Below are positions 55,821 to 64,000 of a stretch of DNA of 64,000 bases, piece after piece. Within the stretch, counting starts at the first letter, position 1. The number at the start of each line of letters is the position of its first letter. Source of the DNA: Pseudomonas deceptionensis (GTDB taxonomy: Bacteria; Pseudomonadota; Gammaproteobacteria; Pseudomonadales; Pseudomonadaceae); the NCBI RefSeq assembly GCF_900106095.1, contig NZ_FNUD01000002.1, forward strand, positions 186,001 to 250,000, given 5' to 3'. Under the pieces are notes generated by a model. It saw nothing but the letters and a program-made list of their open reading frames with translations. It was not told where the DNA came from and made no database searches. A program made the position numbers and the translations under genes.

Positions 55821-56414
55821 TCAGGCGTTGAGGCCGAACACTTCAGTCAAATGCTGCTCATAACGGCCGGCGTCGACTTCGGGTTGCGGGCGCTTCATCA
55901 CGTCAACACACAGGAAGGTCGGCAAGCCGGTCATGCCCAGGAACTCGTTGGCCTTGTGGAACGGGAAGTACACCGCGTCCACGCCTTTGCCTTCAAAGAA
56001 GTCGGCCGGGTCGTCAAACGCTTGCTGCGGCGCGTTCCAGGTCAGCGACAACATGTACTGCTTGCCCTGGATCAAACCACCGCTGCCGTAACGCTGCGAA
56101 GCATCGGAGCGGGTGCGGCCGTCGCTGGCGTACAGCTTGCCGTGGCCTTCGGTGAAGACTTCGTCGATGTATTTTTTAACGATCCACGGCGCGCCCATCC
56201 ACCAGCCCGGCATTTGATAAATGATGACGTCTGCCCACAGGTATTTTTCGACTTCTTCGGCGATGTCGTAGCCTTCGTCGATGTGGGTCACTTTGACTTC
56301 AAAGCCCTGACGGTCAAAGAACGCCAGTGCGGTGTCGTGCATGGTCAGGTTGTAGCGACCATCGGAGTGGGCAAATTTTTTCGCGCCGTTAAGCAAAAGT
56401 ACTTTTTTCATCAT
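55821..56414 (-). CDS. mdaB: NAD(P)H quinone oxidoreductase, MdaB-like
   Basis: The 197-residue flavodoxin-fold protein matches MdaB: KKVLLLNGAKKFAHSDGRYN at the start (FAD phosphate loop), QMPGWWMGAPWIVKKYIDEVF in the middle and GSGGLIQGKQYMLSLTWNAP. It reduces quinones by two electrons, avoiding semiquinone radicals. Two ATGs (56414 and 56411) are possible. It is a single-gene unit. Confidence 0.92.
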   Translation of the reverse strand: MMKKVLLLNGAKKFAHSDGRYNLTMHDTALAFFDRQGFEVKVTHIDEGYDIAEEVEKYLWADVIIYQMPGWWMGAPWIVKKYIDEVFTEGHGKLYASDGRTRSDASQRYGSGGLIQGKQYMLSLTWNAPQQAFDDPADFFEGKGVDAVYFPFHKANEFLGMTGLPTFLCVDVMKRPQPEVDAGRYEQHLTEVFGLNA

Positions 56415-56690
56415 CAGCCTCCAGGGGGGGTAAACCCTCAGCGCTGTTGAGCGGCATGGGGGGGTTCAAAAACATGCCGGCAGAATATCGATCTGCCTGT
56501 GTAAGAAAAACCCGTGATGAGTCAAATGACCTTTGCTTCAAAAGCACGAATAGAGTTTTGATTGTTGCCTGTGGTTATCCCCTGTATGCCTGCGTTTTTT
56601 GCGGGAGTAAGATCCCGGTCTGCTGACACCCGCTGCCACAGCGCGGGTGATTCCGATCAACACTGAAAACAACAACGAACAGGGCACCCG

Positions 56691-58094
56691 ATGGCTGACG
56701 ACAACTCTCCCCCGGTCACACTCAAACGCGGTTTGAAGAATCGCCATATCCAGCTGATCGCCTTGGGCGGCGCCATCGGTACGGGCCTGTTCCTGGGCTC
56801 GGCGGGCGTGCTCAAGTCGGCCGGGCCGTCAATGATTCTGGGCTATGCGATTGCCGGCTTTATCGCGTTCCTGATCATGCGCCAGCTGGGCGAGATGATT
56901 GTCGAAGAGCCGGTAGCTGGCTCTTTCAGCCACTTCGCCCACAAGTACTGGGGCGGCTATGCGGGCTTCCTGTCGGGCTGGAACTATTGGGTGCTGTACG
57001 TGCTGGTGGGCATGGCCGAGCTGACGGCGGTGGGCAAGTACATCCAGTTCTGGTGGCCCGAGGTGCCGACCTGGGTCAGTGCAGTGGTGTTCTTTGTGCT
57101 GGTGAACCTGATCAACACGCTGAACGTGAAGGTCTTCGGCGAGATGGAGTTCTGGTTCGCCATCATCAAGGTGGTGGCGATTGTCGGCATGATCGTGCTC
57201 GGCTGCTACCTGCTGATCAGCGGCACCGGCGGCTCGCAAGCGTCGTTCAGTAACCTGTGGAGCCACGGCGGGTTCTTCCCCAACGGCGGCACCGGGCTGC
57301 TGATGGCCATGGCCTTTATCATGTTTTCCTTCGGTGGCCTGGAGCTGGTGGGCATCACTGCCGCCGAGGCAAGCGAACCGAAAAAGGTGATCCCCAAGGC
57401 CATCAACCAGGTGGTGTACCGGATTCTGATTTTCTATGTAGGCGCACTGACCGTCCTGCTGGCGCTGTACCCGTGGGATCAGTTGCTGGTCACCTTGGGC
57501 GCCGGTGGCGATGCCTACGGCAGCAGCCCGTTTGTGCAGATCTTTGCCTTGATCGGCAGCGATACCGCCGCGCAAATCCTCAACTTTGTGGTGCTGACCG
57601 CCGCGCTGTCGGTCTACAACAGCGGCGTGTACTGCAACAGCCGCATGCTCTTTGGCCTGGCAGAACAGGGTGATGCGCCCAAAGCGCTGATGAAGCTGAC
57701 CAAAAATGGCGTGCCATTGCGCGCACTGGGCGTGTCGGCGCTGGTGACGTTGCTGTGTGTGGTAGTCAACTATGTGGCACCGCACAAGGCACTGGAGCTG
57801 CTGTTTGCGCTGGTGGTTGCTTCGCTGATGATCAACTGGGCGCTGATCAGCCTCACCCATATCAAGTTCCGCAAGGCCATGGCGGTACAAGGCGTAACGC
57901 CTTCGTTCAAGGCGTTCTGGTTCCCGTTCAGCAACGTGCTGTGCCTGGTGTTTATGGCCGTGATCGTCTCGGTGATCTGGATGATCCCCGATGTCCGCGC
58001 CTCGGTGTATGCGATCCCGGTGTGGTTGCTGATCATCTACGGGTTCTACCGTTTACGCCTGAGCAAAGGCCAGGCGCTGGCGAACACCCGCTAA
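56691..58094 (+). CDS. aroP: Aromatic amino acid permease, AroP-like (APC family)
   Basis: The 467-residue protein has 12 membrane helices and is close to E. coli AroP by memory: LKRGLKNRHIQLIALGGAIG, GFIAFLIMRQLGEMIVEEPV, SGWNYWVLYVLVGMAELTAV and FSFGGLELVGITAAEA. It imports Phe, Tyr or Trp with protons; related permeases such as ProY differ mainly in substrate, so specificity is inferred. The 276-bp upstream gap holds a CACCCGC/GCGGGTG hairpin (56627-56649) and nothing else clear. Confidence 0.87.
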   Translation: MADDNSPPVTLKRGLKNRHIQLIALGGAIGTGLFLGSAGVLKSAGPSMILGYAIAGFIAFLIMRQLGEMIVEEPVAGSFSHFAHKYWGGYAGFLSGWNYWVLYVLVGMAELTAVGKYIQFWWPEVPTWVSAVVFFVLVNLINTLNVKVFGEMEFWFAIIKVVAIVGMIVLGCYLLISGTGGSQASFSNLWSHGGFFPNGGTGLLMAMAFIMFSFGGLELVGITAAEASEPKKVIPKAINQVVYRILIFYVGALTVLLALYPWDQLLVTLGAGGDAYGSSPFVQIFALIGSDTAAQILNFVVLTAALSVYNSGVYCNSRMLFGLAEQGDAPKALMKLTKNGVPLRALGVSALVTLLCVVVNYVAPHKALELLFALVVASLMINWALISLTHIKFRKAMAVQGVTPSFKAFWFPFSNVLCLVFMAVIVSVIWMIPDVRASVYAIPVWLLIIYGFYRLRLSKGQALANTR

Positions 58095-58113
58095 GCAGGG
58101 GGTGAACTCAACT

Positions 58114-58163
58114 GTGGGAGCAGCCTGCTTGCGAAGACCGTTCGCGAGCAGGCTCGCTCCCAC
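58114..58163. repeat. REP hairpin after the permease gene
   Basis: GTGGGAGCAGCCTGCTTGCG and CGCGAGCAGGCTCGCTCCCAC form an imperfect hairpin; the left arm has two changes, so it is an older copy of the family. Confidence 0.82.
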
Positions 58164-58264
58164 TGAAGAGTTGCGCATTCGGGTCACTGGGTGTCGGAAT
58201 CAGGCATCTGTCAGTGCGCCACCACGGTTAGGGTGGGGTTCGATAACCCATCACCGGAGGTCTT

Positions 58265-58609
58265 ATGTCTGCGCCAATCACCGTGCTTCGCGACACCCAT
58301 CCCCTGCCAGTGCTCGATGCCTGCAAGTGGGAAAAACTTGAAGGCGACCCGCATACCGTCAACCTCAACGCTTACACCAGCGAAGACGGCAGCAAAATCA
58401 TGGGCACGTGGATTTGCACGCCCGGCAAGTGGTACGTGGAGTATGTGAAGTGGGAGTACTGCGACTTCCGCGAGGGGTATTGCATCATCACCCCTGAGGG
58501 CAAAGAACCGATCCATCTGAGGGCCGGGGATATCTTTATCGTGGAACCAGGCATGAAAGGCACGTGGGAAGTGGTGGAAACCGTGCGCAAGTATTTCGTT
58601 TTTGCCTGA
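58265..58609 (+). CDS. Cupin domain protein (DUF861-like)
   Basis: The 114-residue protein is a single beta-barrel with cupin_3 features: WYVEYVKWEYCDFREGY, GYCIITPEGKEPIHLRAGD and FIVEPGMKGTWEVVE. Relatives of this group include ureidoglycine aminohydrolase and EutQ-like proteins. GGAGG lies 6-7 bp before the ATG. Substrate unknown. It stands between the permease gene and the mms cluster. Confidence 0.83.
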   Translation: MSAPITVLRDTHPLPVLDACKWEKLEGDPHTVNLNAYTSEDGSKIMGTWICTPGKWYVEYVKWEYCDFREGYCIITPEGKEPIHLRAGDIFIVEPGMKGTWEVVETVRKYFVFA

Positions 58610-58663
58610 TTGAGACCACGCAAAAAACCGGGAATCCGCCCGACGCGGATTCCCGGAAAAGCC

Positions 58664-59551
58664 CTATTCGGGCTTGCGATAGCTATTGATGATGGCCGAA
58701 AAGTCTTTGCCGCCTTCGCCGCGCAAACTCATCGCCTGATACAACTGTTGTGCCACGGCGCCCATCACTACAGGTTGATGGGCCTGGCGTGCAGCCTCGG
58801 TGGCCAACCCCAGATCCTTGAGCATCAACTCGGCGCCAAAGCCGCCGGTATAGCCGCGCGATGCGGGGGCCGTAGCAACAATGCCCGGCCACGGGTTGTA
58901 CACCTCGGAACTCCAGCAGCGTCCGGTGGAGCTGTTGATCACCCCGGCCAGCACTTCGCTGTCGATGCCCAGTGCAGCGCCCAGGGCCATGGCCTCACTG
59001 ACGCCGACCATGGAGATCCCGAGCAGCAGGTTGTTGCAGATTTTAGCGACTTGCCCCGTGCCCACATCCCCACAATGGACGATGTTGCGCCCCATTTGAG
59101 CGAGTACCGGGTGCAGGGTGTCGAACAGTGCCTGATTGGCGCCGACCATGAAGGTCAGGGTGCCGGCCTGTGCTCCACCCGTGCCACCGGACACCGGCGC
59201 ATCAGCCATGTGCACGCCTTGTTTGGCGGCTGCGGCGGCCACATCACGGGCGGTCTGCGGGTCGATAGTGCTGCAATCCACCGCTGGCACGCCTTCGCCG
59301 ATCCCCGCCAGCACGCCGTCTTCACCCAGCCACACGCTGCGCACATGGGCGGCAGCCGGGAGCATGGTGATCACCAGCTCGGCGCCTTTGGCGGCTTCGC
59401 GGGGCGAAGCACTGATATGGCCACCCAGGGCTGCCAGCTCGGCCAGGATGTCTTTGTTCAGGTCAAACAGGTTCAGCGAATGCCCGGCCTTGATCAGGTT
59501 GCGCGCCATCGGCGCGCCCATGTTGCCCAGGCCAATAAATGCGATGTTCAT
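58664..59551 (-). CDS. mmsB: 3-hydroxyisobutyrate dehydrogenase
   Basis: The 295-residue protein has the NAD site FIGLGNMGAPMARNLIKAG, the substrate motif DAPVSGGTGGAQAGTL near 120 and the catalytic lysine region CNNLLLGISMVG near 170. It oxidises 3-hydroxyisobutyrate to methylmalonate semialdehyde in valine breakdown. ATG 59551 is the family start. It is 11 bp after mmsA, its pathway partner. Confidence 0.93.
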   Translation of the reverse strand: MNIAFIGLGNMGAPMARNLIKAGHSLNLFDLNKDILAELAALGGHISASPREAAKGAELVITMLPAAAHVRSVWLGEDGVLAGIGEGVPAVDCSTIDPQTARDVAAAAAKQGVHMADAPVSGGTGGAQAGTLTFMVGANQALFDTLHPVLAQMGRNIVHCGDVGTGQVAKICNNLLLGISMVGVSEAMALGAALGIDSEVLAGVINSSTGRCWSSEVYNPWPGIVATAPASRGYTGGFGAELMLKDLGLATEAARQAHQPVVMGAVAQQLYQAMSLRGEGGKDFSAIINSYRKPE

Positions 59552-59562
59552 GGTGTGTGCCC

Positions 59563-61077
59563 TCAACGAAGATGGATGGTGGTATTAACGCCATCATTCA
59601 CGCTTTCATCATCGAACCAGCGACTGGTGACGGTCTTGGTTTGAGTATAGAACTGCACCACTTGCTTGCCGTACGGACCAAGATCGCCGAGTTTCGAGCC
59701 ACGGGAGCCGGTAAAGCTGAAGAATGGAACCGGCACAGGAATCGGAATGTTGATACCGACCTGACCCACATCGATTTCAGTCTGGAACTTGCGCGCCGCA
59801 GCGCCACTTTGGGTAAACAGGCCGGTGCCGTTGCCGAACGGGTTGGCGTTGACCAGCGCGATGGCCTGGTCGAGGGTGTCGACTTCAATCACCACCAGCA
59901 CCGGGCCGAAGATTTCCTGGGTGTAGATTTGCATGTCGGTGGTAACGCCCGAAAACAGGGTCGGGCCGATAAAGTTGCCTTGCTCAAACCCTGGAACCTT
60001 GACGTTACGGCCGTCCAGCTCAAGCACCGCGCCTTCTTTGATCCCGCTTTCAATCAGCCCCAGCACGCGCTCTTTCGCACGCTTGGAGATCACCGGGCCC
60101 ACGTCGGTGCCCGCCTCACTGCCGGCATTGACCTTGAGTTGTTGCGCCAGCGCCTTGAGGTCCGGCAGCCACTGCTTGGCCGCGCCCACCAGCACCACCA
60201 CCGAGGTGGCCATGCAGCGTTGCCCGGCAGCGCCAAAACCTGCGCCCACCAGTGCATTGAGGGTTTGTTGACGGTTGGCGTCAGGCAGCACCACCGCGTG
60301 GTTTTTAGCGCCCATCATCGATTGCACGCGCTTGCCGTGGCGGCCCGCCAGGTCATAGACGTGGGTGCCGACAGCGGTTGAGCCCACAAACGAAACAGCC
60401 TTGATATCCGTGTGAGTGCAGAGTGCGTCCACGACGTCTTTGCCGCCGTGCACTACGTTCAGCACGCCTGGCGGAACCCCGGCCTCCATCGCCAGTTCGA
60501 CCAGCATCAGGGTCGACAGCGGGTCTTGCTCGGAAGGCTTGAGCACGAAGGTGTTACCGCAGGCGATGGCCATCGGGAACATCCACAGCGGAATCATGGC
60601 CGGGAAGTTGAAAGGCGTGATCCCTGCGCAGACACCAATCGGTTGGCGCAAGGTATAGGTATCCACCCCGCCGGCTACGTTTTCAGCGAATTCACCCATC
60701 TGCAACGTGCCGATGGAGCACGCGTGTTCGACCACTTCCAGGCCACGGAAAATATCGCCTTCGGCGTCGGCAATGGTTTTGCCTTGTTCAGCACTCAGGA
60801 CGACGGCGATGCGCTTGGAGTGTTCACGAATCAGCGCTTGCAGCTTGAGCATGATGCGCATCCGCGCGCCAATCGGCGTCAGCTTCCAGGTCTGGAAGGC
60901 GCGTTGGGCACTGGCGATGGCGGCGTCGACTTCCGAGGCGGTGGCAAACGGGACTTTGGCCAGCACTTGCTGAGTGGCCGGGTTGACGATGTCGTGCCAC
61001 TCGGTGGTCTGAGACTCGACCCATTCGCCATCAATCAGTAAGCGGGCGTTTTGATACGGGGTGTTAGAAACGCTCAT
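59563..61077 (-). CDS. mmsA: CoA-acylating methylmalonate-semialdehyde dehydrogenase
   Basis: The 504-residue protein is an aldehyde dehydrogenase with catalytic C288 in GQRCMA, NAD motifs (SFVGSTAVG) and the MmsA-specific GAKNHAVVLPDA and FFSFTGSRGSKLGD. It converts methylmalonate semialdehyde to propionyl-CoA in valine and myo-inositol catabolism. ATG 61077 has GGAGA before it. It is divergent from a LysR regulator, with a strong palindrome between them. Confidence 0.95.
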   Translation of the reverse strand: MSVSNTPYQNARLLIDGEWVESQTTEWHDIVNPATQQVLAKVPFATASEVDAAIASAQRAFQTWKLTPIGARMRIMLKLQALIREHSKRIAVVLSAEQGKTIADAEGDIFRGLEVVEHACSIGTLQMGEFAENVAGGVDTYTLRQPIGVCAGITPFNFPAMIPLWMFPMAIACGNTFVLKPSEQDPLSTLMLVELAMEAGVPPGVLNVVHGGKDVVDALCTHTDIKAVSFVGSTAVGTHVYDLAGRHGKRVQSMMGAKNHAVVLPDANRQQTLNALVGAGFGAAGQRCMATSVVVLVGAAKQWLPDLKALAQQLKVNAGSEAGTDVGPVISKRAKERVLGLIESGIKEGAVLELDGRNVKVPGFEQGNFIGPTLFSGVTTDMQIYTQEIFGPVLVVIEVDTLDQAIALVNANPFGNGTGLFTQSGAAARKFQTEIDVGQVGINIPIPVPVPFFSFTGSRGSKLGDLGPYGKQVVQFYTQTKTVTSRWFDDESVNDGVNTTIHLR

Positions 61078-61148
61078 GGAAGTCTCCGAAATTATTCTTG
61101 TGAGTACGGGCAGCCAAATTGGTCGCAGGACTGTTTTTGGAGTATAGG

Positions 61149-61175
61149 TGTGCGTTCTTCTAATAAGAACGCACA
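61149..61175. promoter_or_regulatory. Probable LysR operator between mmsA and its regulator
   Basis: TGTGCGTTCTT (61149-61159) and AAGAACGCACA (61165-61175) form a perfect 11-bp inverted repeat around CTAAT. Its centre contains a T-N11-A motif (TCTTCTAATAAGA), the usual LysR site. It ends 16 bp before the regulator start and lies 72 bp upstream of mmsA. Confidence 0.7.
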
Positions 61176-61191
61176 TAAAAGCCGGTCTAAC

Positions 61192-62139
61192 ATGCAAAAA
61201 AACATCACATCGTTAAGCGCACTGAACTGGGACGACCTGAAGTTTTTTCTTGAGGTGGCCCGCACCCGCAAAGCCAGCAGTGCTGCCAAACGACTCGCGG
61301 TGGACTACACGACCGTGTCGCGGCGGATCAACTCGCTGGAGGCCGCGCTGGGGACGTTACTGTTCGAAAAGTCGCGCACCAACGGCTTTACCCTGACCAA
61401 CGAAGGCCAGCGGTTGCTGGGGTATGCCGAGTCGATTGAAAGCACGCTGCACATGGCCTGCGAGCAGGTTTCAGGGTCTGGCGTGGCGTTGTCGGGCCAT
61501 GTACGCATGGGCTGCACCGAGGGTTTCGGCAGCTTTTTCATCACCCCGCAACTCAGCCATTTTGTAGACACCTACCCGGCCATTTCGGTGGATATCCTGC
61601 CGCTGCCGCACTTCATCAGCCTGTCCAAGCGCGAGGCGGATATCGTCATTGCCCTGGAGCGCCCGGAACACGGGCCGTATGTGTGCTGCAAGCTGTGCGA
61701 CTACCGCTTGCAGCTGTATGCGACCCAGGAATATCTGGACCAGCACCCTCCGATCCGCCGGGCGGCTGATTTGTCGGAGCATACGTTTATCAGTTACGTG
61801 GACGATCTGGCGTTCAGCTCGGAGCTGCTGTACCTGGCCAATGTACTGCCCGGCGCCAGCGCCAACCTGCGTAGCACCAGTGTGATTGCCCAGTTCGTGG
61901 CGGCGCAGCAGGGGCGCTCGCTGGCAATTCTGCCGTGCTTTCTGGCCGCCCAGGACCCGCGTTTGCTACCGGTGTTGCCGGACGAAATCAACCTCACGCG
62001 CCAGTTCTGGATGTACTGCCGCGAGGACCTGAGGAAGTTGAAGCGCATCACCCTGCTGTGGGATTACATCCGCGAAGTGACGGAGCTGAATGCGCCGCTG
62101 TTGCTGGGCGAGACGCGGGGGATGAAGTTTTCGGGGTGA
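61192..62139 (+). CDS. LysR-family regulator of the mms operon
   Basis: The 315-residue protein has an N-terminal helix-turn-helix (LKFFLEVARTRKASSAAKR, DYTTVSRRINSLE) and an effector domain (VRMGCTEGFGSFFITPQL). Divergent placement beside mmsAB and the shared palindrome suggest it regulates valine catabolism. The known MmsR of P. aeruginosa is an AraC-type protein, so this is another regulator type. ATG 61192 gives the family start. Confidence 0.88.
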   Translation: MQKNITSLSALNWDDLKFFLEVARTRKASSAAKRLAVDYTTVSRRINSLEAALGTLLFEKSRTNGFTLTNEGQRLLGYAESIESTLHMACEQVSGSGVALSGHVRMGCTEGFGSFFITPQLSHFVDTYPAISVDILPLPHFISLSKREADIVIALERPEHGPYVCCKLCDYRLQLYATQEYLDQHPPIRRAADLSEHTFISYVDDLAFSSELLYLANVLPGASANLRSTSVIAQFVAAQQGRSLAILPCFLAAQDPRLLPVLPDEINLTRQFWMYCREDLRKLKRITLLWDYIREVTELNAPLLLGETRGMKFSG

Positions 62140-62153
62140 CTCGCCACTGCACA

Positions 62154-62263
62154 TGTAGCCGCTGAGGAGCGAAGCGAGGCTGCGACAAGGACCGAAGGGC
62201 CTTCAAAAGACCGGGGCCGCTTCGCAGCCCATCGCAGCCTCGCTTCGCTCCTCAGCGGCTACA
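62154..62263. repeat. Long REP-like hairpin (TGTAGCCGCTG family)
   Basis: TGTAGCCGCTGAGGAGCGAAGC at the left is mirrored by GCTTCGCTCCTCAGCGGCTACA at the right. The inner part carries the AAGGACCGAAGGGCCTTCA segment seen at 52874. It fills the convergent gap between the LysR and yfiB genes. Confidence 0.85.
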
Positions 62264-62273
62264 CGCCATGGCG

Positions 62274-62777
62274 CTAGTCGGCAATCACGACGATCGAGAC
62301 GCGGCGGTTTTCAGTACGACCCGACCGGGTATTGTTGCTGGCCACCGGCTCGCGGCTGCCCAACCCGCGGATCTGGATATTCTCGGGGCGCATGCCGACC
62401 TTGAGCAGCGCCTTGACCACGCTGTTGGCGCGGCGCACGGACAGTTGTTCGTTGTAGGACTCCTTGCCAGAGGAGTCCGTATGGCCATCTACCCGCACGC
62501 GCTGGATGTCAGCACCGAGCAAGGCGGTGCCAATGCGCTCGACGATTTCCTGGCTTTGCGTATTGAGCACTTCCAGGTCACTGCCAAACAGCACTTTGCC
62601 CGACAAACCGAACGCCCAGCCCTCCTCGGTCAGCTCGAAGCCCTGTTGTTTGAGTACCGTGATCTGCGCCGGGGTCAGACCTTTTGGCGGGGCAGTCTGG
62701 CAACCGGTCAACGACAGCGTTGCCAGTAAAAGGGCAACGCTAAAAAACTGCAGATAACGCTGGGTCAATGCAAGCAT
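62274..62777 (-). CDS. yfiB: OmpA-family lipoprotein YfiB
   Basis: The 167-residue protein has a lipoprotein signal with the lipobox LTGC (C26) and a C-terminal OmpA peptidoglycan-binding domain (VRVDGHTDSSGKESYNEQLS, RRANSVVKALL). It lies 21 bp after a YfiN-type diguanylate cyclase, the order of the yfiRNB operon. In P. aeruginosa YfiB in the outer membrane captures the periplasmic inhibitor YfiR, freeing YfiN to make c-di-GMP under envelope stress. Confidence 0.9.
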   Translation of the reverse strand: MLALTQRYLQFFSVALLLATLSLTGCQTAPPKGLTPAQITVLKQQGFELTEEGWAFGLSGKVLFGSDLEVLNTQSQEIVERIGTALLGADIQRVRVDGHTDSSGKESYNEQLSVRRANSVVKALLKVGMRPENIQIRGLGSREPVASNNTRSGRTENRRVSIVVIAD

Positions 62778-62798
62778 GGGGGGGGTAACTCCTGATGA

Positions 62799-64000
62799 TC
62801 ATGGAGTTGCGGGGTACTCCAACTCCGCAACGTGTTGCCCGCCTCGGGCGAGGCGTTTTGCCTGGTACATCGCCAGGTCCGCGGCACAGAGCAGCGAATC
62901 CGGGGTTGCACCATGTTCGGGGTAAACGGCGATTCCGATACTGAGCGAGGTCACGACACTGCTTTGGCCCGGCAGCTCAATGGGCTCCAGCATGCTGGCA
63001 ATGATCTTGCCGGCGATGCGCTGGGCATCTGCGATCTTGTGCAGCGGGCTCAGCAAAATCGCAAATTCGTCGCCGCCCAGGCGCGCCACCACATCGTCCT
63101 CACGTAACTGGGCACGCACGCGCGTCGCCACGGCAACCAGCACCGCATCACCTGCCGCGTGGCCATAGGTGTCATTGATGTCCTTGAAACGATCGCTATC
63201 GAGAAACAGCACGGCGACCTTCTCGCTGACGTTGTTCAGCGAGCGCAGGGTGCGCGTCAGACGGGCTTCAAAATAGGCGCGGTTGGGCAGATTGGTCAGC
63301 GAGTCGTGACTGGCCTGATGCGCCAGGATCTCGTTCTCGTTTTGCAGATGGCTTTGCCAGGACTCAAGCTCATCGAGCAAGGCATTGAAGTCGTTGCCCA
63401 GGCTGTCCAGTTCGGCAATATGTGCCGGCGGCACGCGCCGGTCGAACGCCCGCTCGCGGCGCGCGGCGTGTGCCACTTCAGCCAGTTGTTGCAAGGGCCC
63501 GGTGATGCCACCCAGAAGCCGGCGCGACAAATACAACGCACTCCAGGCGCTGAGCGCCGTGCACACCATCACGCCAAGCAGCCCGCTGAGCAAAAAGCTC
63601 AGCATATTGGCCCCGTGCCCACGGACGGTCACCAGACCGACTTCCTGGCCCTGATGCAAAATCGGCACGGTGATCGGTTGTTCCAGCAAACTATCGGCCA
63701 ACCACTTTTCGACCTTGGGCAACAGGCCAGCTTCCGGGCGCTGCCATTGCGCGAGCAGCTCTCCATCGGCCGTGTAAACCCTGGCCTCGGCGACTGCTTC
63801 GGTGGACGCAATCAAGGCCAGCGCTTCGGTTGCCGCCGCACGGTCATCAAACACCACGGCTGCTTCCACGGTGTAATTGATGGAGCGGGCAATCAGGTGC
63901 AAGTTGTGGTCGGCGTACACCTTGAGCGCCAGCACCCCCAACAGGGTCATCGAAGCGCTGGCCAGTGTAACGGCTACCAATGCCACCCCAAGGTGCCCTC
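62799..64000 (-). CDS. yfiN: Diguanylate cyclase YfiN/TpbB (partial at the right edge)
   Basis: The visible 400 codons continue in frame through the window edge (GHLGVALVAV, matching the YfiN start region), so the first 15-20 codons are missing; the GTG at 63986 is not the true start. It has a membrane helix, a CHASE8 periplasmic domain (ARSINYTVEAAVVFDD), a second helix, HAMP, and a GGDEF domain with an intact RLGGDEFAILL active site. It makes c-di-GMP and is inhibited by periplasmic YfiR, whose gene should lie just outside the window. Confidence 0.92.
   Translation of the reverse strand, partial: GHLGVALVAVTLASASMTLLGVLALKVYADHNLHLIARSINYTVEAAVVFDDRAAATEALALIASTEAVAEARVYTADGELLAQWQRPEAGLLPKVEKWLADSLLEQPITVPILHQGQEVGLVTVRGHGANMLSFLLSGLLGVMVCTALSAWSALYLSRRLLGGITGPLQQLAEVAHAARRERAFDRRVPPAHIAELDSLGNDFNALLDELESWQSHLQNENEILAHQASHDSLTNLPNRAYFEARLTRTLRSLNNVSEKVAVLFLDSDRFKDINDTYGHAAGDAVLVAVATRVRAQLREDDVVARLGGDEFAILLSPLHKIADAQRIAGKIIASMLEPIELPGQSSVVTSLSIGIAVYPEHGATPDSLLCAADLAMYQAKRLARGGQHVAELEYPATP

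Noticed and set aside
56627..56649. CACCCGC/GCGGGTG hairpin before aroP as a riboswitch or terminator
   Set aside because: A 7-bp stem without T run or any recognised riboswitch core; too little to call.
63800..63986. GTG 63986 as the start of yfiN
   Set aside because: The frame stays open to the window edge and the upstream codons (GHLG) match the YfiN family, so the gene is simply cut.

Overview
The window is a typical Pseudomonas chromosome segment, most like the P. fluorescens/P. putida groups. It is GC-rich and densely coded, contains many short palindromic REP hairpins of Pseudomonas type, and has gene orders known from Pseudomonas: nasS-nasT-nasA-kinase-nirB-nirD-nasC-cobA, yfiN-yfiB and mmsA-mmsB. 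No rRNA, tRNA, CRISPR array, integrase or intact insertion sequence was seen.

Layout. 1-1132: end of a sulfonate/sulfate-ester uptake operon (partial binding protein plus an AtsK-like dioxygenase). 1133-2083: a RelBE toxin-antitoxin pair whose toxin has an in-frame amber stop. 2153-13851: the nitrate assimilation cluster, comprising a cytoplasmic nitrate sensor (NasS), an ANTAR antiterminator (NasT), a transporter (NasA), a PP2C-kinase fusion, nitrite reductase (NirBD), nitrate reductase (NasC) and the siroheme enzyme CobA. I found sigma54-type promoters before nasS, nasA and nirB. Both the nasA and nirB leaders carry a two-hexaloop ANTAR target followed by an intrinsic terminator, so the whole NasST antitermination circuit can be read from the DNA. 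13933-19014: galactarate/glucarate catabolism (garD, MFS transporter, kdgD) and a divergently controlled FadR-type regulator. 19343-30456: two autotransporters flanking a 1569-residue helicase with a C-terminal nuclease, a candidate defence protein.

30612-40999: twelve genes read leftward, encoding ATP-grasp, phosphoribosyltransferase, HAD phosphatase, StiP/PELOTA-type protein, HpcH/HpaI lyase and a second HAD phosphatase, followed by terZ, terA, terB, terC, terD and terE. This is the Ter stress system coupled to a module predicted to make a nucleotide-like metabolite. 41185-44043: a GT39 glycosyltransferase, a small unknown protein and a histidine phosphatase. 44404-46326: a McpS-like chemoreceptor. 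46316-49988: D-aminoacylase, RpiR regulator and GntP permease; the deacylase C-terminus is encoded by a REP element.

50150-52792: a SulP transporter whose 3' 352 bp are duplicated, with an 845-bp, AT-richer insert carrying an unknown small secreted protein between the copies. 52972-58609: gamma-glutamyltransferase, a LysR regulator, an MdaB-like quinone reductase, an AroP-like permease and a cupin. 58664-62139: mmsB, mmsA and a divergent LysR regulator with a strong palindrome between them. 62274-64000: YfiB lipoprotein and the YfiN diguanylate cyclase, which runs off the right edge.

Functions are assigned from motifs, length and remembered family sequences; no database search was run.
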